Assembly: GCF_002263495.1 (NCBI RefSeq) | Contig: NZ_CP022753.1 | Span: 5,758,312 to 5,822,311, forward strand | Direction of reading: 5' to 3' | Length of the DNA stretch: 64,000 nt | DNA from: Nocardiopsis gilva YIM 90087 | GTDB taxonomy: Bacteria; Actinomycetota; Actinomycetes; Streptosporangiales; Streptosporangiaceae | In this document: positions 48,368-56,600 of the stretch, piece after piece | Layout: every line of letters begins with the position of its first letter | How positions within the stretch are numbered: position 1 is the first letter of the stretch | Position numbers and translations under genes: made by a program | Notes under the pieces: generated by a model | Seen by the model: the letters and a program-made list of their open reading frames with translations, nothing else | Databases searched by the model: none | What the model was told of the DNA's origin: nothing

Positions 48368-49441
48368 CTAAAGTCCGACGCCCACCATCACCGGCTCGTT
48401 GACCAGGGTCACGCCGAACGCCTCGGCCACCCCGCCGCGCACCTCGCGGGCGAGCCGCAGCAGGTCCTCGGTGGTGGCGCCGCCGGGGTTGGTCAGCGCG
48501 AGCGTGTGCTTGGTGGAGATCCGGGCGGGCCCGGCACCGTAGCCCTTGTGGAATCCGGCGCGGTCGATGAGCCAGGCCGCGGAGAGCTTCACATGGCCGT
48601 CGGCGGCGGGGTGGGCGGGCGCCGCGGTGTCCGGGCCGAGCCGATCGGCGACGCGCTTGGTGAACTCGGTGAACGCCTGGGCGTCGAGGATGGGGTTGGT
48701 GAAGAAGGACCCGGCGCTGCGCGTGTCGGGGTCGGCGGGGTCGAGCACCATGCCCTTGCCCTTGCGGAGCGCCAGGACGGTGCTGCGCGCCTCGGCCAGC
48801 GGCACCTGCTCCCCCGCCTCGACGCCCATGGTGCGGGCGACCTCGGCGTAGCGGATGGGCCGGCTCAGGTCGCCGCGGGTGAGTTCGAACACGACCTCGC
48901 ACACGACGTAGCGGTCGCTGCCCTTGAAGACGCTGTCGCGGTAGGTGAAGCCGCACGCGGCGTTGTCCATCACGCGCCGCTCGCCGGTGTGCCGGTCCCA
49001 GACCAGCACCTCGGTGATGGTCTGGCTGACGTCCTGGCCGTAGGCGCCGACGTTCTGGATCGGGGTGGAGCCGACCCGGCCGGGGATACCGGAGAGGCAC
49101 TCGATCCCGCTGAGCCCTTCGGCGACGGTCTGTTCGACGAGGGGTTCCCACCCCACGCCGGCGTCGGCGCGCAGGCGGACGGTGTCGTCCCGGGTGCCCG
49201 GCTCCATCGTGACGCCCTGGGAGTCGACGTGGACCACCGTCCCGGCGAACCCGGCGTCGGCGATGACGAGGTTGCTGCCGCCGCCCAGGACGAGCAGCGG
49301 CTCACCGGCGGCGTCGGCGGCGGTCACGGCGTCCACCAGCTCGGCGGTGTCGCGGGCGGTGACGAACCGCCCGGCGGGGCCGCCGAGGCCGAGGGTGGTG
49401 TAGTCGGCCAGCCGAACGTCGGACTCGGTGTGAACGGTCAC
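48368..49441 (-). CDS. murB: UDP-N-acetylenolpyruvoylglucosamine reductase
   Basis: FAD enzyme that reduces UDP-GlcNAc-enolpyruvate to UDP-MurNAc in peptidoglycan synthesis. 357 residues from GTG at 49441. FAD-binding LGGGSNLVIADAGFAGTVVH and LSGIPGRVGSTPIQNVGAYG; the catalytic serine is in RSAGSFFTNPI and the C-terminal part includes AAWLIDRAGFHKGYGAG with SISTKHTLAL-like spacing. Type I form with the full third domain. It lies downstream of hadB, as in mycobacteria and streptomycetes. Confidence 0.96.
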   Translation of the reverse strand: MTVHTESDVRLADYTTLGLGGPAGRFVTARDTAELVDAVTAADAAGEPLLVLGGGSNLVIADAGFAGTVVHVDSQGVTMEPGTRDDTVRLRADAGVGWEPLVEQTVAEGLSGIECLSGIPGRVGSTPIQNVGAYGQDVSQTITEVLVWDRHTGERRVMDNAACGFTYRDSVFKGSDRYVVCEVVFELTRGDLSRPIRYAEVARTMGVEAGEQVPLAEARSTVLALRKGKGMVLDPADPDTRSAGSFFTNPILDAQAFTEFTKRVADRLGPDTAAPAHPAADGHVKLSAAWLIDRAGFHKGYGAGPARISTKHTLALTNPGGATTEDLLRLAREVRGGVAEAFGVTLVNEPVMVGVGL

Positions 49442-49571
49442 GTGCTACCTCTGTGGGACGGGGAAAAGGTGGCGGCTCCCCGCCGCGGCCGCCGGTCTGC
49501 GGCCGCGTGCGACGGAAGCGGGGCTCAGGGACGATGGCATCGGAGACGATGCGCGGCCGAGCGGGGCGGCC

Positions 49572-50000
49572 TCAGGCGAGCCGGACGACCGCGTTGGCGC
49601 GGACCAGCACCTTGGCGCCGCCGGAGCGGGCGGTCAGGGCGACCACGACCTGGTTGTCGTCGCGCTTCTCCTTGACGACGCCGCTGACGCTGATCTCGGC
49701 GCCCTCGTCGTCATCGGGCACCACGACGGGCGCGGAGAACTTCACACCGTACTCGACCAGGGCGCCGGGGTCGCCGACCCAGTCGGTGACCAGGCGACCG
49801 GCCTCGGCCATGGTGAACATGCCGTGCGCGATGACGTTGGGCAGGCCCACGGACTTGGCGACGCGCTCGTTCCAGTGGATCGGGTTGAAGTCGCCAGAGG
49901 CCCCGGCATAGCGGACCAGGTCGAGGCGGCGGACCGGGTAGACCTGCTCGGGCAGCTCGGTGCCGACCTCGACATCGGTGTAGCGGATGGTGGCGGCCAT
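49572..50000 (-). CDS. hadB: (3R)-hydroxyacyl-ACP dehydratase, HadB-like (MaoC fold)
   Basis: 142 residues. The hot-dog fold with the hydratase-2 catalytic motif is in ASGDFNPIHWNERVAKSVGL (Asp and His), followed by PNVIAHGMFTMAEAGRLVTD. It is the catalytic partner of the non-catalytic subunit encoded 18 bases upstream. In mycobacteria HadAB dehydrates FAS-II intermediates; in non-mycolate actinomycetes the pair is present too and its exact substrate is less certain. Confidence 0.88.
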   Translation of the reverse strand: MAATIRYTDVEVGTELPEQVYPVRRLDLVRYAGASGDFNPIHWNERVAKSVGLPNVIAHGMFTMAEAGRLVTDWVGDPGALVEYGVKFSAPVVVPDDDEGAEISVSGVVKEKRDDNQVVVALTARSGGAKVLVRANAVVRLA

Positions 50001-50017
50001 ACTGTGCTCCCTGCTCC

Positions 50018-50479
50018 CTACTTCTGGTCCTGGGCGGCCTCGCCGCGCACCACGAGCATGTTGACGGACGTCACGACGTGCTCGCCCTCGACGGTGGAGA
50101 TCTCGCTCTCCAGTGTGACCATCTCGGTGGCACCGAGGGTTTTGATCTCGGCGATCCGCGTCACGGTGTCGACGACGTCACCGGCCCGCAGGGGGCGGCT
50201 GTAGCGGAAGGTCTGCTGCCCGTGGACGACCCGGGAGAAGTCGAGGCCGAGCTCGGGGTCGACGGCGGCCTGCGCAGCGGCGTCCATGCCCAGGATGATG
50301 GGGAAGGTCGGCGGAGCGATGACGTCGGGGTAGCCGGCGGCCTTGGCCGCCTCGATGTCCGTGTAGAGGGCGTTCGAGTCCTGGATCGCGCCAGCGAACT
50401 CCCGGATCTTGCCGCGGGTGACGTCGTAGGGCTGTGCCGCCCGGTACTCCCGCCCCACAAAGTCGCGGTTGATCGCCAT
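50018..50479 (-). CDS. hadA: HadA-like dehydratase subunit
   Basis: 153 residues, N-terminal MaoC-like hot-dog domain: FVGREYRAAQPYDVTRGKIR, EFAGAIQDSNALYTDIEAAK, APPTFPIILGMDAAAQAAVD, HGQQTFRYSRPLRAGDVVDT. It lacks the D-x-x-P-x-H catalytic motif and is expected to bind the acyl chain. First gene of hadA-hadB; no hadC in the window. Confidence 0.88.
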   Translation of the reverse strand: MAINRDFVGREYRAAQPYDVTRGKIREFAGAIQDSNALYTDIEAAKAAGYPDVIAPPTFPIILGMDAAAQAAVDPELGLDFSRVVHGQQTFRYSRPLRAGDVVDTVTRIAEIKTLGATEMVTLESEISTVEGEHVVTSVNMLVVRGEAAQDQK

Positions 50480-50540
50480 GGACTCCCTCTCAAAAGCCGA
50501 TGATGGGCCGCGTCCGGCATACGCGCCCCCTTAACACTAA

Positions 50541-50572
50541 TAGCCCAGTGAGCTGCGACGCTCACTGGGCTA
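50541..50572 (-). terminator. rpmG terminator
   Basis: Perfect 13-base arms TAGCCCAGTGAGC / GCTCACTGGGCTA with a six-base loop, 62 bases upstream of hadA. It separates the tRNA/rpmG unit from hadAB. Confidence 0.75.
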
Positions 50573-50720
50573 TCTGCGCGTATATCACCGCGGAACCGCC
50601 GCTGATCCGGCCGTCGCGCCCGGGCGGACCGGCTCTGCGGAACGCGGCCGGGACGGAGAACGGCGACCCCATGGGACGGTGGGGATCGCGGCGCGCGGCG
50701 CCTCCGCTACGAAAGCGGGA

Positions 50721-50888
50721 CTAGCGGGTCTCGCGGTGCTCGGAGTGCTGCCGGCAGTTCGGGCAGAACTTCTTCAGCGAAAGACGGTCGGGGTTGTTCC
50801 GACGATTCTTGCGCGTGATGTAGTTACGGTGCTTGCACTCCTGGCAGGCCAGGGTGATCTTCGGCCTCACATCGGCGGTGGCAGCCAC
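50721..50888 (-). CDS. rpmG: 50S ribosomal protein L33, zinc-binding form
   Basis: 55 residues from GTG at 50888 ([20 protein letters not shown]), with GAAAGG upstream. C15, C18, C42 and C45 form the zinc ribbon (CQEC, CPNC), so it is the C+ paralogue. It lies between tRNA-Met and hadA, an order shared with mycobacteria. Confidence 0.95.
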   Translation of the reverse strand: MAATADVRPKITLACQECKHRNYITRKNRRNNPDRLSLKKFCPNCRQHSEHRETR

Positions 50889-50998
50889 GTCGGAGTGCCT
50901 TTCTCGCTGGAATCCAAACTGACAACTGCGTGCTAACGCAGCACACTGCAAAAGACCCGCGTCGACCCCTGGCACAGTGACAGGGGTCTCGCAGGTGG

Positions 50999-51071
50999 TA
51001 GCGGAGGCCGGACTTGAACCGACGACACAGCGATTATGAGCCGCTTGCTCTACCGACTGAGCTACTCCGCC
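50999..51071 (-). tRNA. trnM: tRNA-Met (anticodon CAT)
   Basis: 73 nt. Acceptor GGCGGAG / CTCCGCT, D arm GCTCAGTCGGTAGAGC, anticodon loop CTCATAA, T loop TTCAAGT. The G1-U72 wobble and paired acceptor argue for elongator rather than initiator. CCA is encoded immediately 3' (50998-50996). Confidence 0.94.
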
Positions 51072-51188
51072 TGGATGCCCGGGCGTTCCGGATCCGCAGT
51101 GAAAGGATACCGGAGGCTCGGCTCGACCGGCGAATGAGATTCCGCCGGTCACCCACCTGAGTGGACCGGAAGCTCAAACAAGTGGTGG

Positions 51189-51261
51189 AGCCCCTTTACG
51201 GAATCGAACCGTAGACCTTCTCCTTACCATGGAGACGCTCTGCCGACTGAGCTAAAGGGGC
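51189..51261 (-). tRNA. trnT: tRNA-Thr (anticodon GGT)
   Basis: 73 nt. Acceptor GCCCCTT / AAGGGGC, D arm GCTCAGTCGGCAGAGC, anticodon stem TCTCC/GGAGA with loop ATGGTAA, T loop TTCGATT. CCA is encoded (51188-51186). Paired with tRNA-Met upstream of rpmG. Confidence 0.95.
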
Positions 51262-51380
51262 ACGCTCCCTTGGCTTTCCCCCGGGGCTTCCGGGGTTCCG
51301 CCCTTCGCGTTGGTGATGACTATACAGGGGTTTCGGGGTGCTCTGCCAAATCGAACGCCGAGGACCCCCGCGACCAGCAC

Positions 51381-53477
51381 TCATCCACCGTACTGCCCGG
51401 GTGCGTCGACCCAGACGTTGGACATCGCGTCCCGGTGGATCGTCCGGATCGTGGCGGGCAGGCCCAGCCGGATCAGGGCGTCGGGCAGCCGGGTGTCGTG
51501 CGTGAACACGATGATCTGGCGGTGGCGGCCGACCTCCGCGAGCACTGCGGACAGCCCCTCGACGGTCTCGGTGTCCATGGCCTGGACCGGGTCGTCCAGG
51601 ACCAGGAAGCCGAACGGGTTGCCCGGGATCAGGGTCCGCGGCAGGCACACCGACAGCGCCAGCGCCTGGAACTCGCCCTGGCTCAGCAGCCCCGGCGCGT
51701 TGCCGTCGTTCTCCACGCCGTCCACGGCGACGTCCACGGCCATCCGCCGCTGCATCCCCCGGCCGACCAGGCGCAGCCGCTCCAGGTCGATGTGGCGCTC
51801 CTGACGCAGCCGCTGCCAGACGTGCTCGGCCTGGGCCGCGAGCGGGCGCAGGCGTTCGGCCCGGATCTCCCCGGCCAGGCCGGTCAGCCAGTGCAGCGCC
51901 TGCTCGGCGGGGACCAGCGTCTCGTGCGCGCGCGAGGCCGAGCGCGCGTCGTCGATCCACGCGGACAGCTGCTCGGCCAGGGCGGCCCAGCCGTCCGTGG
52001 GGTCGTCGAGGCGCTCACCGGCGGCCCTCCGGGCGCTGGTGGCCGCCGAGCGGAAGCGGCGGCCCACGGTCTCGATGTGGTCGGCCAGCTCACCCAGGTC
52101 GGTGATCTTCGTGCCCGCCTCCCACTGCGCCCAGACCTGCCCGAGCTCGCTGTCGGCCGGCAGCCAGGACGGCATCGGCGCCAGCAGGAACCGGGCCTTG
52201 TCACGGGCGTCCTCGGCGCGCTCGTAGGCGGCCGCGGCACTCGCGGCAATAGGCTCCAGCTTCGCGATCTCCGCTCTGGCCTGCCGGGCCCAGTCCGGCC
52301 CGAGGACTCCCTCGGCGTGGCACGTCGGGCAGTCGGACTCCTTGGGGTGGCGCTGGTGGTGCTCCAGCGCTTGGCTCAGCAGCGTCACGACGCCGCGCGC
52401 GCGGTCGCCCTTGGTCCCGGCCGCCATGGCCAGTTCCATCGCCGCTCCGCGCAGCTCGTTGACGACGTCGCTCATCAGGGACCGCTCCGGAACCGACATC
52501 CGGCGCAGCCGTCGCATGACGAGCTGCTGGCCGGGGTCGGCCGGGCCGTCGTCGGCGGCGATGACCGCGAGCCGGTCGAGGTCGATGGACGCGGACGCCG
52601 CCGTGAGCAACTCCACAGCGCGCGTGGCGCGAGGGTCGCTGCCGTCCTTGAGCTGGGAGATCAGGAACGGCAGATCGCGACTGGGGCGATCGCGCACCTT
52701 TGCCAGGCGGTCGCAGGCCTTGGCGAGGCGGCGCTCGGCCTCGGCGAGCTCGGTGAGTCCGAGGAGCGCCGTGATGGTGTCGTACAGCTCGACGGCGCGC
52801 CCGGTGACGGTCCGGCCGAGCTCGTCGTAGGAGAGGAACGGCCGGTACCGGGCGAGTTCCGGGTCCAGGCCGAGGCTGCGCAGCGGCGCGGTCATGCCGG
52901 AGTGCGACACCACCTCGCCCCGGGCGGAGCGCACGCTGTCGCCGGTCCAGTGGCGGGTGACACGTGTGGGGCCGGGGTCGCCGTCCATGTGCAGCTCGAC
53001 GCTGACCTCGGTGCTGTCCTCGAAGTGCAGGTTGCGCCAGCCGTCGCGCCACGCCGTGGGCATCGCGTCCCAGCGGGGGTTCCGACCAGTCAGCGCCGCC
53101 TGGGCGGCCTCGGCGAAGCTGGACTTCCCGGATCCGTTGCGGCCGACGATGACGGTCAGGCCGGGGCCGGGCGGGAATTCCAGCTGGGCCGGGCGGCCGA
53201 TGCCGCGGAACCCCTGGACCTCGATCCGGCCCAGATAGCTTCGCCGCAGCTGGGGCCTGGGCGGCGGGGTGCGCACCTCGTCCGCGAGCCCGTCGACCGC
53301 CTTACCCCGGGCAAGGGCCGCCACAGCGTCGTCCCCGTGCAGAGCGGCCGCCACCCACTGCCGCGCCGTCGCACCCAGGGAGGACTCGGCCAGCCGCTCC
53401 AGAACCTCCAGAGCCGACTCGCCGCCGTCGTCCTGACCGGCGTCCTCATCGGAGAACGTCGCAGGGATTGTCGTCAC
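51381..53477 (-). CDS. RecF/SbcC-like AAA ATPase with zinc-hook-like motif
   Basis: 698 residues from GTG at 53477. Residues 1-75 form an acidic then helical extension (ALEVLERLAESSLGATARQW). The ATPase head begins YLGRIEVQGFRGIGRPAQLE, with P-loop GRNGSGKS at 112-119. Helical arms follow, interrupted by CPTC at 383-386 (KESDCPTCHAEG), placed as in Rad50/SbcC zinc hooks. The signature is LLSQGEFQALALS and Walker B is FGFLVLDDPVQAMD, with a switch histidine in VFTHDTRL. No nuclease domain. Terminators separate it from jetC, so co-function is only inferred from position. It may instead be a stand-alone DNA-repair type ATPase. Confidence 0.8.
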   Translation of the reverse strand: MTTIPATFSDEDAGQDDGGESALEVLERLAESSLGATARQWVAAALHGDDAVAALARGKAVDGLADEVRTPPPRPQLRRSYLGRIEVQGFRGIGRPAQLEFPPGPGLTVIVGRNGSGKSSFAEAAQAALTGRNPRWDAMPTAWRDGWRNLHFEDSTEVSVELHMDGDPGPTRVTRHWTGDSVRSARGEVVSHSGMTAPLRSLGLDPELARYRPFLSYDELGRTVTGRAVELYDTITALLGLTELAEAERRLAKACDRLAKVRDRPSRDLPFLISQLKDGSDPRATRAVELLTAASASIDLDRLAVIAADDGPADPGQQLVMRRLRRMSVPERSLMSDVVNELRGAAMELAMAAGTKGDRARGVVTLLSQALEHHQRHPKESDCPTCHAEGVLGPDWARQARAEIAKLEPIAASAAAAYERAEDARDKARFLLAPMPSWLPADSELGQVWAQWEAGTKITDLGELADHIETVGRRFRSAATSARRAAGERLDDPTDGWAALAEQLSAWIDDARSASRAHETLVPAEQALHWLTGLAGEIRAERLRPLAAQAEHVWQRLRQERHIDLERLRLVGRGMQRRMAVDVAVDGVENDGNAPGLLSQGEFQALALSVCLPRTLIPGNPFGFLVLDDPVQAMDTETVEGLSAVLAEVGRHRQIIVFTHDTRLPDALIRLGLPATIRTIHRDAMSNVWVDAPGQYGG

Positions 53478-53638
53478 CGCCGATCACCCCACCCGCCCCA
53501 TCGCTTTACTGTTCCTTTGCAGGTTAGGACAGATGGGATGAAAGCAATAGCCGGATGCGCACACCGGGCGCTGACGCTCGCCCGGTGCCGCGCACCGCCC
53601 TCGGCACCTTCGCGGGGCGGGTCGCGCCGCCGCGTCCA

Positions 53639-53678
53639 CCCCGTCCCACCGGGGACGGGGTCTCCCGGCCGCCGGGAG
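53639..53678 (-). terminator. jetC terminator, two stems
   Basis: CTCCCGGC / GCCGGGAG (53662-53678) eight bases past the jetC stop, then CCCCGTCCC / GGGACGGGG (53639-53660). The remaining gap to the ATPase start at 53477 holds its leader; a TTGCTT and a TAACCT lie there, but the 15-base spacing is poor. Confidence 0.6.
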
Positions 53679-53685
53679 CACGTGA

Positions 53686-56600
53686 TCACACCCCGATAAG
53701 GCGCCTCCGCCGCCCGTCCCAGCTGAAGTGCAGGGTGGCGATGCCCGGCACGGCGGGATCGCGCAGACACTCGTAGATGTGCAGGCTCGGCACGTTCGGG
53801 AAGCAGCCCCAGACCCGTTCCGAGGTCAGCACGAAGTCGAGGTCGAGCTCGACGAGCAGTCCCAGGAGGCGCCCGTGGGTGGGTTCGTCGACCTTGGCGA
53901 AGGCGTCGTCGAGCAGGATGAGCCGGGGCGCGGTGGGGGCCTGCTCGGCCAGCGCGTCGAACTGCGCCGCCGCGGCGGCGAACAGCACCAGATAGGCGAT
54001 GACGCGCTGCTCGCCCTGGCTCAGGGCGGTGCGGTGGCTGAGCCGGCGTTCGCGCTCGGGGTAGGCGGCGTTGGTCACGTACACGGTGAACGCGAACCAG
54101 GAGCGGTAGTCCAGTGCCGCCCGGAGCTGCGCGCCACCGGTCGCCGTCGGGTCCAGTCGGCGGATCGCCTCGATGCAGCGGCGCAGCGCGTCACGCAGCC
54201 GGGTGCTCTCCACCCGGGTGCGCTGTGCGGCGGGTCGCGCCAGCAGCGGCACAACGGCCTGGATGTCCTCGTCGGCATCGGGGGCGAGGTCCCACTCCAG
54301 CCGGACGCCCAGGCCCTGGGACGTGGTGACGTCGCCCAGCACCCCGTTCATCGAGGAGATGAGCGCCCGGGCGGCGTCGATCTGCTGGGAGAGGTGTCCG
54401 GCGAGCTCACCGAGCAGGTGGCGCTCGAACGCCTCCTCCTCTCGGATCAGTACGGCCTCCTCGGCCTGGGCGATGGCCCGGTCGAGGCGGTCGGCGTAGT
54501 CGGTGATGTCGTAGGAGCCGCCGTCGTCGTGCACGGTGACGCGCTTGAGCCCCGCCGGTTCGGTGAGCTCGGTGCGCGCGCCCACGGCCCCGCTGGAGGC
54601 GAGAAGCCGGTGCAGCTCCTCACGGCGCCGCAGGATGCCGCTGTCGTCGATCAGCGGGTCCTCGGCGCCCTCCCCGAGCCCGGCCTCGATGGCGGCCACG
54701 AGGGCGTCCAGCTCACGCACGCGCTCGGCCAGGGCGTCGTGGTCCTCCGCGTCCTCGGCCCCGGCGTCGTCGGTCGCGCCGTCGGTGGCCGGCTCCGCGG
54801 TGTCCTCCGCGCCGTCCGCGGTTTCGGTATCGCGCCGTCCGGCCAGAGGGGCGACGTCGGCGAGACCGGCCGCCGCCAGCAGAGTGGTGTCGGGCCGTCC
54901 GTCGGCGTCCTCGATCATCCGGTGCAGTCCGTCGCCCGCGGCACAGGCGCGACGGGCCTGCCCGGCGCGTTCGAACACGGCGGTGTCGAGGCGGGTCTCG
55001 GCGGCGACACGGTCGTCACGGGCCTGCTGGGCCGCGCGCTCCACCTCGGGGAGGCGTTTCTCGGCCTCCTCCATGCGCCCGCGGACCTCGCCCACGGCCG
55101 TCTCGATCTGCTCGGGTACGGCCACACGGGCGCGGTCGGTCAGCTCGATCTGGCGGCGCACGGTGATCATGTCGCCGATGGCGGCGGTGCGCGCGTCCTC
55201 CGCGATGATGCGGTCGGAACGCGTGCGCTCCCAGTCTGCGGTGTGCCGCTGGTACTCCTCCAGCTGGACGGCGAGGGCCTCCAGATCGCGGTAGGCCGAG
55301 GCGATCTGCACGCGCAGCCGGTCGAGCACGGTCAGGGTGCCGGTGAGCTGGTCGGGGGCGGCGGGCAGGGCGTGCTCGGCCGCCGGTTCGGCCATCTCCG
55401 AGCGCAGCGCCAGGGCGTCGCGGCGGGCGGCCTCGGCGGCGTCGGTCGCGGCGGTGTGGTCGCGCTTGGCGTCGGCCAGCCAGGAGCGGGCGTTGTCCAG
55501 CGCCGCCCACGCGGCGGCGAGGCCGCCGGGGTCCGGCAGGTCCCGGACGGTCGCCACGAGGGCGCCGTGCCTCTGCTCGATGTCGCTGCGCCGCTCCCCC
55601 GCCTCGGCCAGCAGGGCCTCGGCGATGTCGATGCGCCGGTCGATGTTGGCGACGTGGCGGTCGTTGGTATCGGTGCGCACGTCCGCGCCGATGTACTCGG
55701 GGGCCGACTTGAAGTGGGCGCCGGAGGTGACGCCGAGCCGCCACCGCCCGTCGAGGGAGACCGCGCTCGCCGGGGGTGAGGCGCTGTCCCGCCGGTGCCG
55801 GGGCTGGGGGTCGACGACCTCCTCGCCGGGGGCGGGCAGCAGCCCGATGGAGCACAGCAGCGCCTCGACGGTCCTGGGCGCGATGCCGGAGTCGCCCATG
55901 TCGGCCGGGGTCAGCGCGTCGAGGAGGGTGCGGCCGTTGGCCTGGCGCGAGGGGGTCAGGACCAGGTCGCGGGTTCCGGGGTCGACGACCGCGCCGTCGG
56001 CCGTGATCCACCCGGACAGCAGGCCGCTCGCCTCGAGGGCGGCCTCCAGGCCGGCGCGCTCCGACGTCGTGAGTTCGGGGGTGAAGTCGACGGCCATGTA
56101 GAAGGGGAGGCCGGCGCTGGGCCTGCGGGGGGCCGTCGCCCACTGGGGGCGGGCCGCGGGGATGTGATCGCTCCCGTTGTCCTTGCGGTCGGCGAGGTCG
56201 TCGAGCTCTCCGGCGAGTTCGCGCTCCTCGCCGACGGCGGTGTCGCGCCGGGTGCGCAGGTCGCGCAGGAGGGGGTCGACCATGTCGTGCACCGCGTCGG
56301 CGATGGTCGCGGGGACGTCGGCGTCGAGCACCCGCCGCGCGTCGTCGAGCGGCAGCTCGACGTGCTCCTCGAGGGCGGCGACGGCCTCGTTCAGGTCGGC
56401 CTCGGGAACGACCTCGCGCAGCCGGGTGGTCCATTCGCGGACCTGGTGGGCGTAGTCGGCGCTGGCGGTGCGGACCGCGTCGATGGCCGACCGCTCCCGT
56501 TCGGCGGCGCGTTCGAGCGCGGCTTCGGCGGCCTCGGCCTCGCCGTCGAGTGCGGCCTCGCGGCGCTCGGCCGCCGCCCGTTCGATGGCGCGGTCGCGCA

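Noticed and set aside
55016-56434. A 472-residue minus-strand frame inside jetC, rich in R, P and H
   Set aside because: A +1 shadow of the coiled-coil coding sequence. I also considered a frameshift in jetC, but the main frame is uninterrupted with all motifs in order.
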